A DNA stretch of 64,000 nt from Folioceros fuciformis (lineage: Eukaryota; Anthocerotophyta; Anthocerotopsida; Anthocerotales), in NCBI GenBank assembly GCA_049999805.1, contig JBNGIO010006284.1:170049-234048 (forward strand), in the 5' to 3' direction. The notes below the pieces were generated by a model. That model saw only the letters and a program-made list of their open reading frames with translations, searched no databases and had not been told where the DNA came from. The position numbers and the translations under genes are program-made. This document shows positions 23,202-34,300 of this stretch, piece by piece. Every line of letters starts with the position of its first letter. Positions within the stretch are counted from its first letter, which is position 1.

Positions 23202-23890
23202 GCTGCTGCCATCGCCCTCTCGCAATGTGCCAACTGGTTACACAGCACGCTGGCTCCTTCTTTTGCACTGCAGTTCCAGTCCCTCGCCAACCCTCCGCTT
23301 TCGGCATCGTGGCTACGAGTCGGCAACTCCCGACATCGGAGTCCTGTTTCGGAAAAGACACATCGCTCGCTGCACTGGAAATCTCTTGCTGCAGTTCCTT
23401 CACGCTCGGGTCCGCGCTTCCCGCGCCACCCTTGTCCCCATCCCCCAAGCAGAATCTACACGTCGCTCAGAACCCCCGTGCTATCCGTCCGCGTCAAAAA
23501 GTGGCTTTGGTTACCCACGCAGCCATTTTTTTAAATAATAATATTTATTATATATTCAAGATATTTATTTTATAAATGATTTTCAATTGTAGGTAGACTT
23601 TTGACCTTTAATAGTTATGAGAATGATATTCAAAGGGGCTAGTAATTTTGGGAATGATATTCAAGAGAGTTAATAATTTTTGGAATCATATATTCCAGAA
23701 TTTCGCTCTTCGTGTTGTTCTATTGTCTTGGGTTAGATGGGATTTTTCATTTCTTTTTTAATAATATATATTACTTTTTATTTTACTTTCTAAAAAATGA
23801 TAGATTTTATTATATAATTTTAATTTTCTGATTCTAAATCCTAATTAATTCCTAAATCTTAAATCTTCAGCGGTGCATAGTGCCCTAACA
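23202..23890. other. intergenic, partly very AT-rich
   Basis: About 320 bp of balanced composition, then from about 23,525 a strongly AT-rich stretch with short near-repeats (GGGAATGATATTCAA-like, twice near 23,620 and 23,650). No gene recognised. Confidence 0.5.
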
Positions 23891-23899
23891 ATTATTGGT

Positions 23900-24610
23900 G
23901 GTACTTAGCCTCTTGGTTGGTAAGTGCACGTAGTTAAAGTTAGTGGCGCATATTGTGAGAAAAGGGCAGCCCACCACTTATATAAGAGAGGATTCATGTT
24001 TCGATCTCTCTTATAAGGAGGGACTACACAAAGAAATGAACCACCACATTTTGCAGTCTTTTCATGGCAAGTTCTCATACTCAACAAAGCGTAGGAATCT
24101 CGTTGCCGTCTATGTACCATCATAGCGCCTGGCTATGGCTGGAGTTGCAATGGTCGAAGTGCTTGGCGGAGGGCTCATATTCTTCCATGGGCACCTCTAT
24201 AAGTTGCTTCCCTTGTGAATGGCTGTTGTATTGCCCTAGTCTAGGTGTGTGGCAATACCTGTGTGACTGTTGACTTGAGGGTAGACTCTAGGGAAAGACT
24301 TCCTTGAAGTTCTCACTAGCAGGCACAAGCACGTAGCAACCAGCCTAAGGAAAAAAAATTTGGCCGTTTTTTGGATTGTAAGTGTTTTGTGATGAATAGT
24401 GAATCAACTTTCGTAAGCCTGCGTGGACATCTTGGCAGAAGAGGGAGCTGCGAGTGCCCCTTCTGTTGCCGATTGCAAAGTTTTTTGATGTTTGGTTGGA
24501 AGTATTGAACGTAGGGAAACGTAAAGTTGGATCGTGTGGAAGGTCTTGTGAAGAAACTTGTGGGGAAAGGTGTTGGGTGTAGATAGTTAGAAGTCGATAG
24601 GGGGAGGACC
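23900..24610. repeat. dispersed non-coding repeat, copy 1
   Basis: Resembles 57,150-57,930 over most of its length in the same order and orientation. Shared anchors include GAGAxAAGGGxAGxCCACCAC, TCAxCAAAGCGTAGGA, AAAGTGCTTGGC followed by GGGCTxATxCTCTTCCATGGG, and GTAGACTxTAGGGAxAGACT. No coding frame is conserved between the two copies. It may be the non-coding part of a transposable element. Confidence 0.7.
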
Positions 24611-24617
24611 CCACTCT

Positions 24618-24632
24618 AACCCTAAACCCTAA
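24618..24632 (+). promoter_or_regulatory. telo-box (AACCCTAAACCCTAA)
   Basis: Two overlapping copies of the plant telomere-type motif, about 500 bp upstream of the DRM1-type ATG, with a reverse-orientation AGGGTTT nearby at about 24,680. Telo-boxes are known cis elements of plant promoters. It could equally be an interstitial telomere fragment. Confidence 0.45.
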
Positions 24633-24640
24633 TTAATTAA

Positions 24641-25136
24641 TTAACAATTATCTAACCTTAAATATATAATTTAAAATTAGGGTTTAAATAAGTTTGATAT
24701 TAATTATAAATACGACGGCTTGGTGGTGAGTAGATTTGGGGAGGGTGGCCGAGAGCCAAGGGCTGGTCGTTAGCAGTGCTTGGGCCAGATAAAGCTGGCT
24801 AAGTGTCCGGAGGGCCGGACCCAGACGGCTCATGTAGCGCGTCAGCAGGATGTAATTGACGGGCCCACCGGTGGGGAGCGGGGACCCGGGTTAGGCCCCG
24901 GTTAAGGCTTTATATTGCAGGGGTCAGGAGGGTCAGTCTAGGCATCTTCTTCTTCTGCCTGCGTTTCTCCGGCTCCTTATCACCCAGCAACTGCGGGCAT
25001 TATCTCCTCCTGCTCCCTGCAGCTCTGCGGGCGGGTGTGTGGGAGCGGGGCGAGCAGCAGCGGCGGCGGTCTGGAGCCTGAGCTTGTGGTTCTCGCTCCC
25101 TGCAAAATTTGATTGCATTTGTCTCAATCCGACAGC
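24641..25136 (+). promoter_or_regulatory. promoter and 5' UTR of the DRM1-type gene
   Basis: GC-rich from about 24,760. A TATA-like TTTATATTGC lies near 24,909, about 225 bp before the ATG at 25,137, followed by a pyrimidine-rich CTTCTTCTTCTGCC leader near 24,945. Assignment is by position and composition only. Confidence 0.4.
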
Positions 25137-25918
25137 ATGGGGCTTCTGGACAAGCTCTGGGACGATATTGTGGCCGGGCCTCAGCCGGAGAAAGGCCTCG
25201 GCAGGCTGCGCAAGGAAAACTCGCTGCGGCAGGGAGTCTTGGACGGCGCAGGTCTCGTTCTTGTTTTGTTGGAGTCCGTAGAGGTGCTGTTGCGAGCTTT
25301 GGTGTGGTGTGGAGACGGCGTGGCGGTGCTCCGGTAGCTGGATGAGTCTTGTGAGTGTGTTTCGTTCAGAGAGATGGTTGCATGCATGCTGACGGACGGC
25401 CGGACGGATGGACGATGGTGTGAGTGCAGAATTGGATGAGAGTGCTGCCAGAATGATGTGTCGGAGGCGTAGTGGAGATTTCCAGTACCAGCAGGACGAG
25501 GCCCGGCGTGTGACGCAGAGCATTTCCATTGCTAAGCCTCCCATGCTCCAGACCGTCGTCCAGGAGGACGCTCCCGGATCCCTTCCTTCTACTCCGGTGG
25601 CGCAGAGTCCGCTCTCGTCTTGGCCGTCACCAAGTAAGCGTTGTTGTGTTAGGACGGGTTTTGGAAGTGGTTTGTTGTGATGGAGGATGGGGAGGGAGAG
25701 TTTACGAGTGGTGCTATCGTCGGTGAGCAGGTCCGAGGGAGAGAGACAATATTTGGCGGAGTGTATTCAATTCCGGGAGCAACAGGGCTGTGGATCGGGT
25801 CGGATCTTCCAAGTTCGACAAACAGTCTCCGAACTCTCCCACCGTGTATGACTGGTACGGCTTCCTGTGTGCCGTCTGCGTGTTCTTCGCTGGTTTGGTG
25901 TGGATAGGTGATGTTTAG
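25137..25918 (+). CDS. DRM1: dormancy-associated / auxin-repressed protein (DRM1/ARP family)
   Basis: Three exons (25,137-25,251; 25,430-25,633; 25,731-25,918) join in phase to 168 codons. The family hallmarks are all present in order. The N-terminal box is MGLLDKLWDD-VAGPxPExGLGxLRK. The middle box is RRVTQSISIAKPP, followed by a proline/serine-rich stretch with P-LS. The C-terminal box is NIWRSVFNSGSN, then SPNSPTVYDW. Family members are small, largely disordered plant proteins whose transcripts rise with dormancy, sugar starvation or stress and fall with auxin; no enzymatic activity is known. After VYDW the open frame adds a hydrophobic tail (YGFLCAVCVFFAGLVWIGDV) not usual in the family. 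The sequence CTG|GTACGG there could instead be a splice donor to a further short exon, so the 3' end is less certain than the rest. Confidence 0.9.
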
Positions 25919-27342
25919 CTCACGGGGGGTACGAGCTTGTTCTAGGGAGTTCGTGGATTCAGTTGTGTGAGATTGTCGGGTAGCAGCTTCTGATGCCTGC
26001 ATTCGAAAGCTGTTAGTACTTGTATCCAAAACAAACTACCACCTTGCTAAACCTGTAGGTGCAACCCGTGCTGAATTTGCATCGCAGGGTAGTGATCAGT
26101 GCCCTGGACAAGTAAAGGAGAAATGCACCGCTGCGCGCGGCGATCCCTTTGTGCCCGTAGGCGGGCGAATATTCCTTCTCTGGGTGGCTCTTGGTGCAGC
26201 TGACCGCCGTCAGTACGGCGCCAGTTCAGGCTGTCTGTGAGAGTCTCGGTTCACATCTTAAACGGATCTGTAGTAATCTGGCCCTCTTCTCGTGTCATGC
26301 CGACATGCTTGGTGCAGGCCTTATTGTGGGGACATGAAGTATGGTTGGCGCTGAAGAAGGAAGCATCAGTGCATGTAACATATGGTTTTCTTTCCTGTCT
26401 CTGGGAAAGCCAGGAGTGTGAGGAATCTGGTTGTGAATATGTTGAAGGGGATGCCAGATCAAGCCCATGAAGGAATGACAACAACTATAATCGCTCTGCG
26501 CGCACTTGGAGTGAGCTGTCCGAGTGAGCAGTAGTCGCTGTGTTTTCCAGTAACATCTCATCTCAGGCATAGCCTCATTTGTACATTTCAGTGTTCGAAG
26601 TGTGAAGGTGCGTGTTCTTCTCTCCCGACCTTTCTTGGAAGAGTAGAGAAAAGAGGTTGGGTGTACAGTTTTGCGACGCTTGGAGAGGGCATTTGGTATC
26701 TTCTATCTTGGATACCGCAGCTTGCAACATGTATGATAAATAAGTCGTGGCCTCTTTCCGTGACACTTTCTCTTCTCTGAATGCCTTCATTCTTTGTTAC
26801 GGAGCGAACTCTGCTCCACAATGTTGTTCACTCTCTCCTCATATGTCGAGAATGCTTGTTGCCAGAATGTACAGAAAGCCTGGGAGAAGCTGCGTAGCGT
26901 GTTTCCCAGTTGCCCAGTTTGTCCTGACATAGAGAGCATATTTGGAACGTGACAAAGTCATACAACGACTATACTAAACCTGCAGCGTTGAAGAGCCGGA
27001 ACCTAGCCCAGACTGTGCACCACGTCCCCTTGCTGATGTCACGAGCAGCTGGACGGTAGTTTGACCCTCTTTCTTTCCTTTAGCTATCCTTGACCCTTTC
27101 TCTTGGCCCGCAGCCATACAAGAAATGGTGAAATAATCAATGCTTCCAATTTTCCAGCCAATCTGCAACAGACGGCAAACAAAGATGTTGCTTCGAATTC
27201 ATCATCCCGATCCACTACACAACCAAAGGGCAAATTTCGAAGAGGCAGAGAAAAATGGAGCACCTGGAAAGTGTGGGACAACGGCCCTGGAGGTTCGTGC
27301 AGATAAGAGCCCGATGGCAGATTGGATGACGCAACTTGCGTG
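25919..27342. other. intergenic between DRM1 and PPR gene E
   Basis: About 1.4 kb holding the 3' ends of the plus-strand DRM1 gene and minus-strand PPR gene E. Short ORFs on both strands resemble nothing I recognise. No repeat seen. Confidence 0.5.
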
Positions 27343-30300
27343 TCACTGGTTATCCCCACATGAACAGAAACCATCCACGAAATGGTGGACGGAATGCGCA
27401 TCTCTAACTATGATCTCCCTCTTCTCAATTCTTGACATAATCTTGGTGCCGCTGTGGCAGTCATCACACATCCGCAGGTTCTTGGTGACCAGCAACGTTG
27501 TGCCGTCTGGTGTGTTCAAGAGCCCATACGCTAATGCCAGTTTCTCAGCATGGCCACACAGGGCATCCTCCTTCTCGCTGTCAGACAACGGCTTCAGCAC
27601 CAAGTGTGCGTGGGGTACATGGCCTCCTTCCTGCTTCAATCGTAAGTTCACATTCGAAAGCTTTGAGGAGATGTCTTCCCTTTCTTCCCCCACCGTGAAG
27701 CCGTGGGCCTTTCTGTTCACCTCAATCCACGCCTTCGCTGGCTTCTTCCGAGCACCTGCTGCCTTTCTCAGCTTCTCTACCGCGTCCACATCCTTCCATC
27801 TGCCGGCACTTCCGTAAATGCTTGCCAAAAGCACGTACGCTGCTGCATTCTGAGGGTCCATTTCCACAAGAGAGTCGAAACAGCGTCTTGCGCGCTCCAT
27901 GTCCCCATAGCTTTTGCAGGCAGTCAGCAGAGATGTCCAGCCGGCAGCAGCATTCTGGAAAGGCATTGTTCTCAACAGCTTCTCTGCCTCGTCTAGATGC
28001 CCGGATCTGCTCAGGAGATTAGCCATGCAGTTGTAGTGATGCACGGAGGGGGTGATGTTGTAGTCCTCCTCCATCGTCTTGAAGAGGTTCCGACCCTCCT
28101 TCACCAGGCCCTCGTGACTGCATGCTGCAAGAAGGCAGATGAAAGTGGCGTCGTTAGGCTGCACACCCTGCTGCTGCATCGCTCGGAAGCACTGTAACGC
28201 ATTTCGACCATCTTTATGTTGCCCGTATCCATTCAGCAGAGCAGTCCATGTCACCACGTTCCTGCTCTGCAAGCTCTCGAAAACTCCTTGGGCTTCCTTC
28301 AGGCTGCCACACTTTGCATACATGTCCACCAGGCTGCTCCCGACAACCGCATCGCCTTCCAGTCCCCTTTCTTGAATTCGTGCGTGTATTTGCTTTCCCT
28401 GGTGTAACGCTCCGATGCTGGCACATGCCTTCAAGAGGCACACGTAGGTAACAAGGTCTGCTGGCGTGAGGCCCTCCTCTTGCATGCTTGTGTACAGATC
28501 GAGGGCTTCTTGACCAAGTCCTTGTTGGGAGTAGCCTGCAATCATGGTAGTCCATGTGACCACATCCTTGAACTGTAAAGCCTTGAAGACTGCGTGAGCA
28601 TCTTCCAGGCTTCCGCATTTTGCATACATGTCCACCAGACAGTTCCCAAGCACCGCATCGATGTCGATGCCTCTTTCTTGAATCTGCAAATGAATGGCCT
28701 GGCCCGCTCGCAATGCTCCGATGCTGGCACAAGCTTTCAGGAGGCACACAAAGGTGACACGATCCGCTGGAGTCCATCCCTCCTGCTGCATGCTAGCGTA
28801 AAGCTTGAGGGCCTCTTCACCAAGCCCATGCTGTGCATAGCCTGTGATCATGGTGGTCCAGGTCACCACGTCTTTTAATGGCAGCTTGTCAAACACTCTA
28901 CGAGCATCCTCGAGGCTCCCACATTTTGCATACATGTCCACTAGGCTGTTTGCAACCACCATATTTGCTTCCAGCCCTCGTTTCTTAAGGTGCCAATGGA
29001 GATCTGTACCTTCCCGCAAAGCTCCCATGCTAGCACAGGCTTTGAGTAGGCAGACAAATGTGACATGATCAGCAGGAGTGATTCCCTCTTGTTGCATACT
29101 TTCGTACAGAGCCAAGGCTTCTGAAGCAAGCCCCTGCTGCGCATATCCTGTTATCATGGCAGTCCATGTCACCACATTTTTCGTAGGCAACCTGTCAAAG
29201 ACGCTGCGGGCATTCACTAAGCTGCCACATTTGGCATACATGTCTACCAGACTGCTGCCTACGACCACATCAGTTTCCAGGCCCTTTTCTCGAATCTCGG
29301 AATGAAGTTGCTTTCCATGATTTAGAGCTCCAACACCAGCAGAAGCTTTCAGGAGGCACACCAAGGTAATCTTGTTGGGAGAGGAGATGCCCTCGAGCTG
29401 CATACTTGCATAAAGATTGAGGGCCTCCTGACCAAGCCCGTGCTGGGCGTATGCTGCAAGCATGGCATTCCAGGTAACAACATCTTTCGTGTGCAGTCCT
29501 TCAAACACACGATAAGCATCCTTTAAGCTCCCACATTTCGCATACATGTCCACCAAGCTGTTTCCAACAAACAGATCAGATTCTAATCCTCTGGCCTGAA
29601 TTTCGGAATGAAGTTCCTTCCCTTGCCGTAAACCCCCAATGCTAGAACAAGCCTTCAGTAATGACACATACGTGACAGGATCAGCCAGGATGGTGCCCTC
29701 CTTTTGCATACCAGAATATAGGGAAAGGGCCTCTTGCCCGAGCCCATGCTGAGCGTACCCTGTGAGCATCGTATTCCACATCACCACATTTCTGGTAGGC
29801 CAGCTGTCAAACACTCTACGAGCATCCTTCACGCTTCCACATTTTGCATACATGTCAATGAGACTGCTGCCCACATACACGTTCAGATCTTCAACACCCT
29901 CTAAGACATCTGCATGAATTTGCTTTCCAGATGCCAAATCGGCTGCAGTCGCACATGATTTAAGCGCTGCCACAAATACATGATTGCTTGGCTTCACGGG
30001 GGACTGCCTCATCAGCTGATAGAGCCGAATCGCTTGAATTGGCTGATTGTGTTCCGCGTGTGCTGAGATGATGGAAAACCACATTGACGGGCTTGGAGCA
30101 TCCAATCTTGTGAACACCTCTGCCGCCTCCTGCAAATTCCCATGAGAAGCATACATGCGGATGATATGACTTGCCAAGAATTTGTTCGATTGGTAACCAT
30201 TTTTAAGAGTAAGGACATGGATAAGCCTGCCAACATCCCCATCTTTCTGGGCAGTGCACCTTTTAAGAACACGAGAAAACAGAGACGCAGGAACAGACGA

Positions 30301-30417
30301 TCCTTGGCTGACCAAGCGGTCCAGTGCTTCTACCGTCTCATGCAGTTTTCTCTCTTCACACTCTGTACTCCATAACCCAACCCTTGAAGCCTCTTCATCC
30401 CTTGCAACCCTGCAACA
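27343..30417 (-). CDS. PPR gene E: PLS-class PPR-DYW protein with variant DNQ end
   Basis: Open minus-strand frame from 30,417 to the stop at 27,343, about 1,024 codons. Seven P motifs with L and S partners, then E1, E2 and E+ (KAWIEVNRKAHGFTVGEE), then a DYW domain: a PG-box-like GGHVPHAHLVL, the catalytic HAEK (HxE, 27,541-27,552), CDDCH (CxxCH, 27,454-27,468) and HHFVDGFCSCGDNQ. All zinc ligands expected of the cytidine-deaminase fold are present, but the final tripeptide is DNQ instead of DYW. It is the only gene of the cluster able to supply a deaminase. Repeats differ from the A/B/C/D/G/H subfamily (for example LVDMYAKCGSLKDA, QHGLGQEAL). The start is unresolved: no ATG lies in frame before the first PPR motif. 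CCRVARDEE at 30,390-30,417 recalls the CRVA start of its neighbours. An upstream exon or a 1-nt change is possible. Confidence 0.88.
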   Translation of the reverse strand, partial: CCRVARDEEASRVGLWSTECEERKLHETVEALDRLVSQGSSVPASLFSRVLKRCTAQKDGDVGRLIHVLTLKNGYQSNKFLASHIIRMYASHGNLQEAAEVFTRLDAPSPSMWFSIISAHAEHNQPIQAIRLYQLMRQSPVKPSNHVFVAALKSCATAADLASGKQIHADVLEGVEDLNVYVGSSLIDMYAKCGSVKDARRVFDSWPTRNVVMWNTMLTGYAQHGLGQEALSLYSGMQKEGTILADPVTYVSLLKACSSIGGLRQGKELHSEIQARGLESDLFVGNSLVDMYAKCGSLKDAYRVFEGLHTKDVVTWNAMLAAYAQHGLGQEALNLYASMQLEGISSPNKITLVCLLKASAGVGALNHGKQLHSEIREKGLETDVVVGSSLVDMYAKCGSLVNARSVFDRLPTKNVVTWTAMITGYAQQGLASEALALYESMQQEGITPADHVTFVCLLKACASMGALREGTDLHWHLKKRGLEANMVVANSLVDMYAKCGSLEDARRVFDKLPLKDVVTWTTMITGYAQHGLGEEALKLYASMQQEGWTPADRVTFVCLLKACASIGALRAGQAIHLQIQERGIDIDAVLGNCLVDMYAKCGSLEDAHAVFKALQFKDVVTWTTMIAGYSQQGLGQEALDLYTSMQEEGLTPADLVTYVCLLKACASIGALHQGKQIHARIQERGLEGDAVVGSSLVDMYAKCGSLKEAQGVFESLQSRNVVTWTALLNGYGQHKDGRNALQCFRAMQQQGVQPNDATFICLLAACSHEGLVKEGRNLFKTMEEDYNITPSVHHYNCMANLLSRSGHLDEAEKLLRTMPFQNAAAGWTSLLTACKSYGDMERARRCFDSLVEMDPQNAAAYVLLASIYGSAGRWKDVDAVEKLRKAAGARKKPAKAWIEVNRKAHGFTVGEEREDISSKLSNVNLRLKQEGGHVPHAHLVLKPLSDSEKEDALCGHAEKLALAYGLLNTPDGTTLLVTKNLRMCDDCHSGTKIMSRIEKREIIVRDAHSVHHFVDGFCSCGDNQ

Positions 30418-31383
30418 TCATGATGACTGTCAGAACAACTGGGTTCTCTTTCGAGGCAGCACAGTCATATGGAAGATGGTGCTCAAAAGGGGAGAGGAGG
30501 ATTAGACCTGCAACTGCTCTCCCAATCCGAGAACCCGTCGTCAGAGGATGCCTTCGACCTACTAATAGTCTGTGGTGGTAGAAAAAAATCCTCCTCCGTT
30601 CTGCTGGGATTGCAGTTCCTCTGAAATGCCGCACAGCTTTAGATCCCCTCTCCACCGATACACAGAACAAATTAATTGCGTCTACGTCAGATAGCTACAC
30701 AACAATTGCTGGGCATCTGATTTACCTGAACCGTATTTTGCAACCACTGGGAGGGATCGGTTTCCCACAATGCGTCCCTTGCACTTCGCTCGCCTGCAGG
30801 CCAACTTCATGTAAGATTCTGCCACCACATCGGCTGAAACTGAAAGCAAAGGCCACGTGAACTCCGTCCACATAGGCCATCACTCACCGGGCCACGATGC
30901 ATGATTGCGTTGCTCCGCTGCGCCCTGCAATGCTGATATGTACCTGCACCAATCCTCCACAGGGCCGCGAGAACTGGGTTTGATTAATATCAGGTTGGAT
31001 AGAGTAAGACTACCGCCTTTCAGCATTTGTGCTGGTTCCCCCCGGCACATGCAACTCAGGAGCACCAGATCTCAGATTCAGGGGTAGACACGCTTCTTAT
31101 ACACAATTCCAGGGCCATAGCTAGCCGAGGCTGAATTCGAGTAGATGTATCCATATGTCCCGGTAAAGGGGAAAAAACGCTGCGTGATTGGAAACGGCCC
31201 ACCAACTGGATCAGCATGCCGCACGCCTGGAACTGCGACTTCAGCCCTTCAGGGAGGACCTGGCACAAGCTTCAGATCGATTTCGCGCCAGAAGCCGAAG
31301 CTCCAGGTCCAGGGAAATACGTATACTCAAGAGTATGCGAACATCCGTGAAGCTGGACCTGCTGTCTCACAGCAGAAATAGTG
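30418..31383. promoter_or_regulatory. divergent promoter region between PPR genes E and F
   Basis: About 1 kb between head-to-head PPR genes. It must contain both promoters and 5' UTRs and possibly a 5' exon of gene E. No clear TATA box or repeat recognised. Confidence 0.35.
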
Positions 31384-34300
31384 ATGTTGTTGAAGGCAGT
31401 TCCTGCTACAAGTTCAGACAAAAGGAATATTCTAATTGCAAGGAGAGACCTGTGCTTGGGGATTCAGGCCTTACAAGAGGTGGATGGCGATGGTCCTAAT
31501 GTGAATGTGCAACCAGCAAGACTGAGGGAGTCAAAACTGGCCTTGGCTGCTGGCAAGGCCATTTGGTAAGCCTTATGTGCATTGTTGACTAGGAGTGTCT
31601 GCTATACATGCCAAGGTCAAGTGCTCTCTAAGAACCAAATGCTTCTGATTCTCTGCTCACAGGGCTGAGAGTTCGGGAGGTGGATGTGCACTAAGAAAAT
31701 CTTGCGACGATGGGCGGCTGGAAGGGGAATTGGATGCACTTTTGCTTATGGACCAGCGTGGCATTGTGCCTTCGGTGCAAATGTATAAGCACCTTTTGCA
31801 GGCTTGCATAGCAAAAAAAGACCTGAACGAGGCCAGGAAGGTGCATGCTCATATAGCAAAGAATGAGTTGGAGTCCGACAGATTTTTGGGTGAGTGGATT
31901 GTCAACACTCTTGTCAGTTGTGGAAGCCTTGAAGAGGGGCTGCAGGTGTTTCAAAGGTTGTTGCACCCAACTACCTTCGCTTGGACATCTCTTATCACTG
32001 GGTATGCAAAGGCTGGACGATGTCGAGAGGCTTTATCAGTGTATCAGTGGATGCAAGAAGAGAGTCCACGGCCTAACAAACATATGTTGGTCTGCTTACT
32101 GAAAGCTTGTGGCAAGTTGAGAGATTTGGTTAACGGCAGGATGATTCATGCCAGCATAGTCAGAGACAGATGGGAGTTTGATGTATTTGTGGGCACAGCT
32201 TTGCTTGACATGTATGCAAAGTGTGGGAGCCTTTTGGACGCACGGTATGTGTTTGACAAACAGCCTGAGCGGAACGTTGTATCCTGGAATGCTATGCTTG
32301 CAGCATATAGTCAACATAACAGGGGAGAGAAGGCTTTACAGCTATATGATCAGATGCAGAAGGAAGGTGTCTCTCCAGATGATAGAACATTTGTCAGTGT
32401 GCTTCAAGCATGCAGTAGCATGGCTGAAGAGGAGGAGGGAATTCTATTAGATGGACAATGCTTCAAGGTCCACTCGCTGAGAAGGGGGAAGGCAGTACAC
32501 GCTGCAGCTGCCCGGAAGGGTTACGAGGGAGATGTATTTGTTGTTACCACTCTGGTTAGTATGTATGCCAAAAGTGGGAGCATCACAGACGCCGAGCAGC
32601 TGTTCAATCGCATGTCATTCCGCAACGTGGTCTCATGGAATGCAATGCTTTCAGGATATGCGCAGCAGGACCAAGGAGAGACGGCTTTACGACTATATCT
32701 CCAGATGCAACAGAATTTCGTGATTCCGAACGATCGGACCTTTGTTAGTGTGCTACAAGCATGTGGCAGCCTTGCAGAGAAGGAGGAAGCATGGTTGATT
32801 GATGGGCAGTTTGTGAAAGTGAAAGCACTACGATGTGGGAAGGCAGCACACGCGGAGGCTGTTTCCAAGGATCATGAATCAGATCAATTCATTCGCAACG
32901 GCCTGATCAGTATGTACGCGAAGTGTGGGAGCATGGTGGATGCGCAACAGCTGTTTAATAGATTCCCCAAACGGGATGTTGTAACATGGACAGCCATGAT
33001 TGATGGATATACCCAGCAGTCACTAGGAAAGAAGGCTTTACAGCTTTTTGATTTGATGTCTTCCGTTGGCGTTGCTCCAGACGACAGGACCTTTATCATT
33101 GCGCTCCAAGCCTGTGGAGTCCTGGCAGAAGAAGAGGAGTACTTCCTTGTGGACGGACATTCTGTGAAGCTGGAGTCACTGCAAAGGGGGAAAACAATCC
33201 ATGCAGCTGTTCTTCGTAGTGGTTACGAATCAGATGAGTTTGTTGCTAGCACTCTTGTTAGCATGTATGCAAAATGTGGGAGAGAGGTTGATGCAAAACT
33301 TGTGTTCGGAACAGTGGCCAAATGCAATGTAGTTGCCTGGTCTTCAATGCTTGCAGCATACGCTCAACGGGATCAAGGAGAGAAAGCTCTGCAACTTTAT
33401 TGCCAAATGCAGGAGGCAGGCGTGCATCCAAACAAGAGGACATTCGTCAGTGTGCTCCAAGCATGTGGGAGCCTTGCTGAGAAGGAAGATTCTTCTTTTG
33501 AACAGGCAAAATACATAAAACCGGATTCGTTGATCCGAGGAAAGGCTATGCATGCTGAAGTTGTCAGGAGGGGTCTTGAATCCGACGTATACGTGGGTAA
33601 CGCTCTCATCAGTATGTATGCAAAGTGTGGAAGCATGATCGATGCCCAGCATGTGTTCGACAGACTTCCCAAGCGCAATGTGGTGTCATGGACTGCCCTG
33701 CTTTCAGGGTATGCCCAGCAGGATCAAGCAGAGAAGTCCTTGCAACAGTACGCCCAGATGCAAGCTGAAGGTTTGAAACCAACTGCGATCACATATGTGT
33801 GCATACTGCACGCCTGCAGCTCCATAGGTGCTCTGAACCACTGCATCCAGATCCACCGTGACATTCTAGAGAGTGGGTATGAGACTCATCCACATGTAGC
33901 AACTGCCCTGGTTCATGCATATGCGAAGAGTGGCAGCATGTCAGCTGCTCGAGCGATGTTTGACTCACTCCCCCTGCACAGTCTCCGGTCATGGACTGCT
34001 CTGCTTGCCGGATATGCCCGACATGGGCAATATGAGTCCAGCCTGCAATGTTACCAAAAACTGTGTCTGCAAGGCATGGAGCCAGATGGCGTCACATTCC
34101 TTTGTCTCCTGTCTGCCTGCAGTCATGCTGGCATGGTTTGTCAAGGCTTGGAGTACTTCAGGCTTATGACCACGCAGCATGGCCTGGCTGCTGGCATGGG
34201 GCACTACATGTGCGTCCTGGACCTTCTAGGCCGCGCAGGAGTCTTCCACAAGGCAGAGGAACTGCTTCTACAAATGCCATTCCAGCCTAATCTAGATTTG

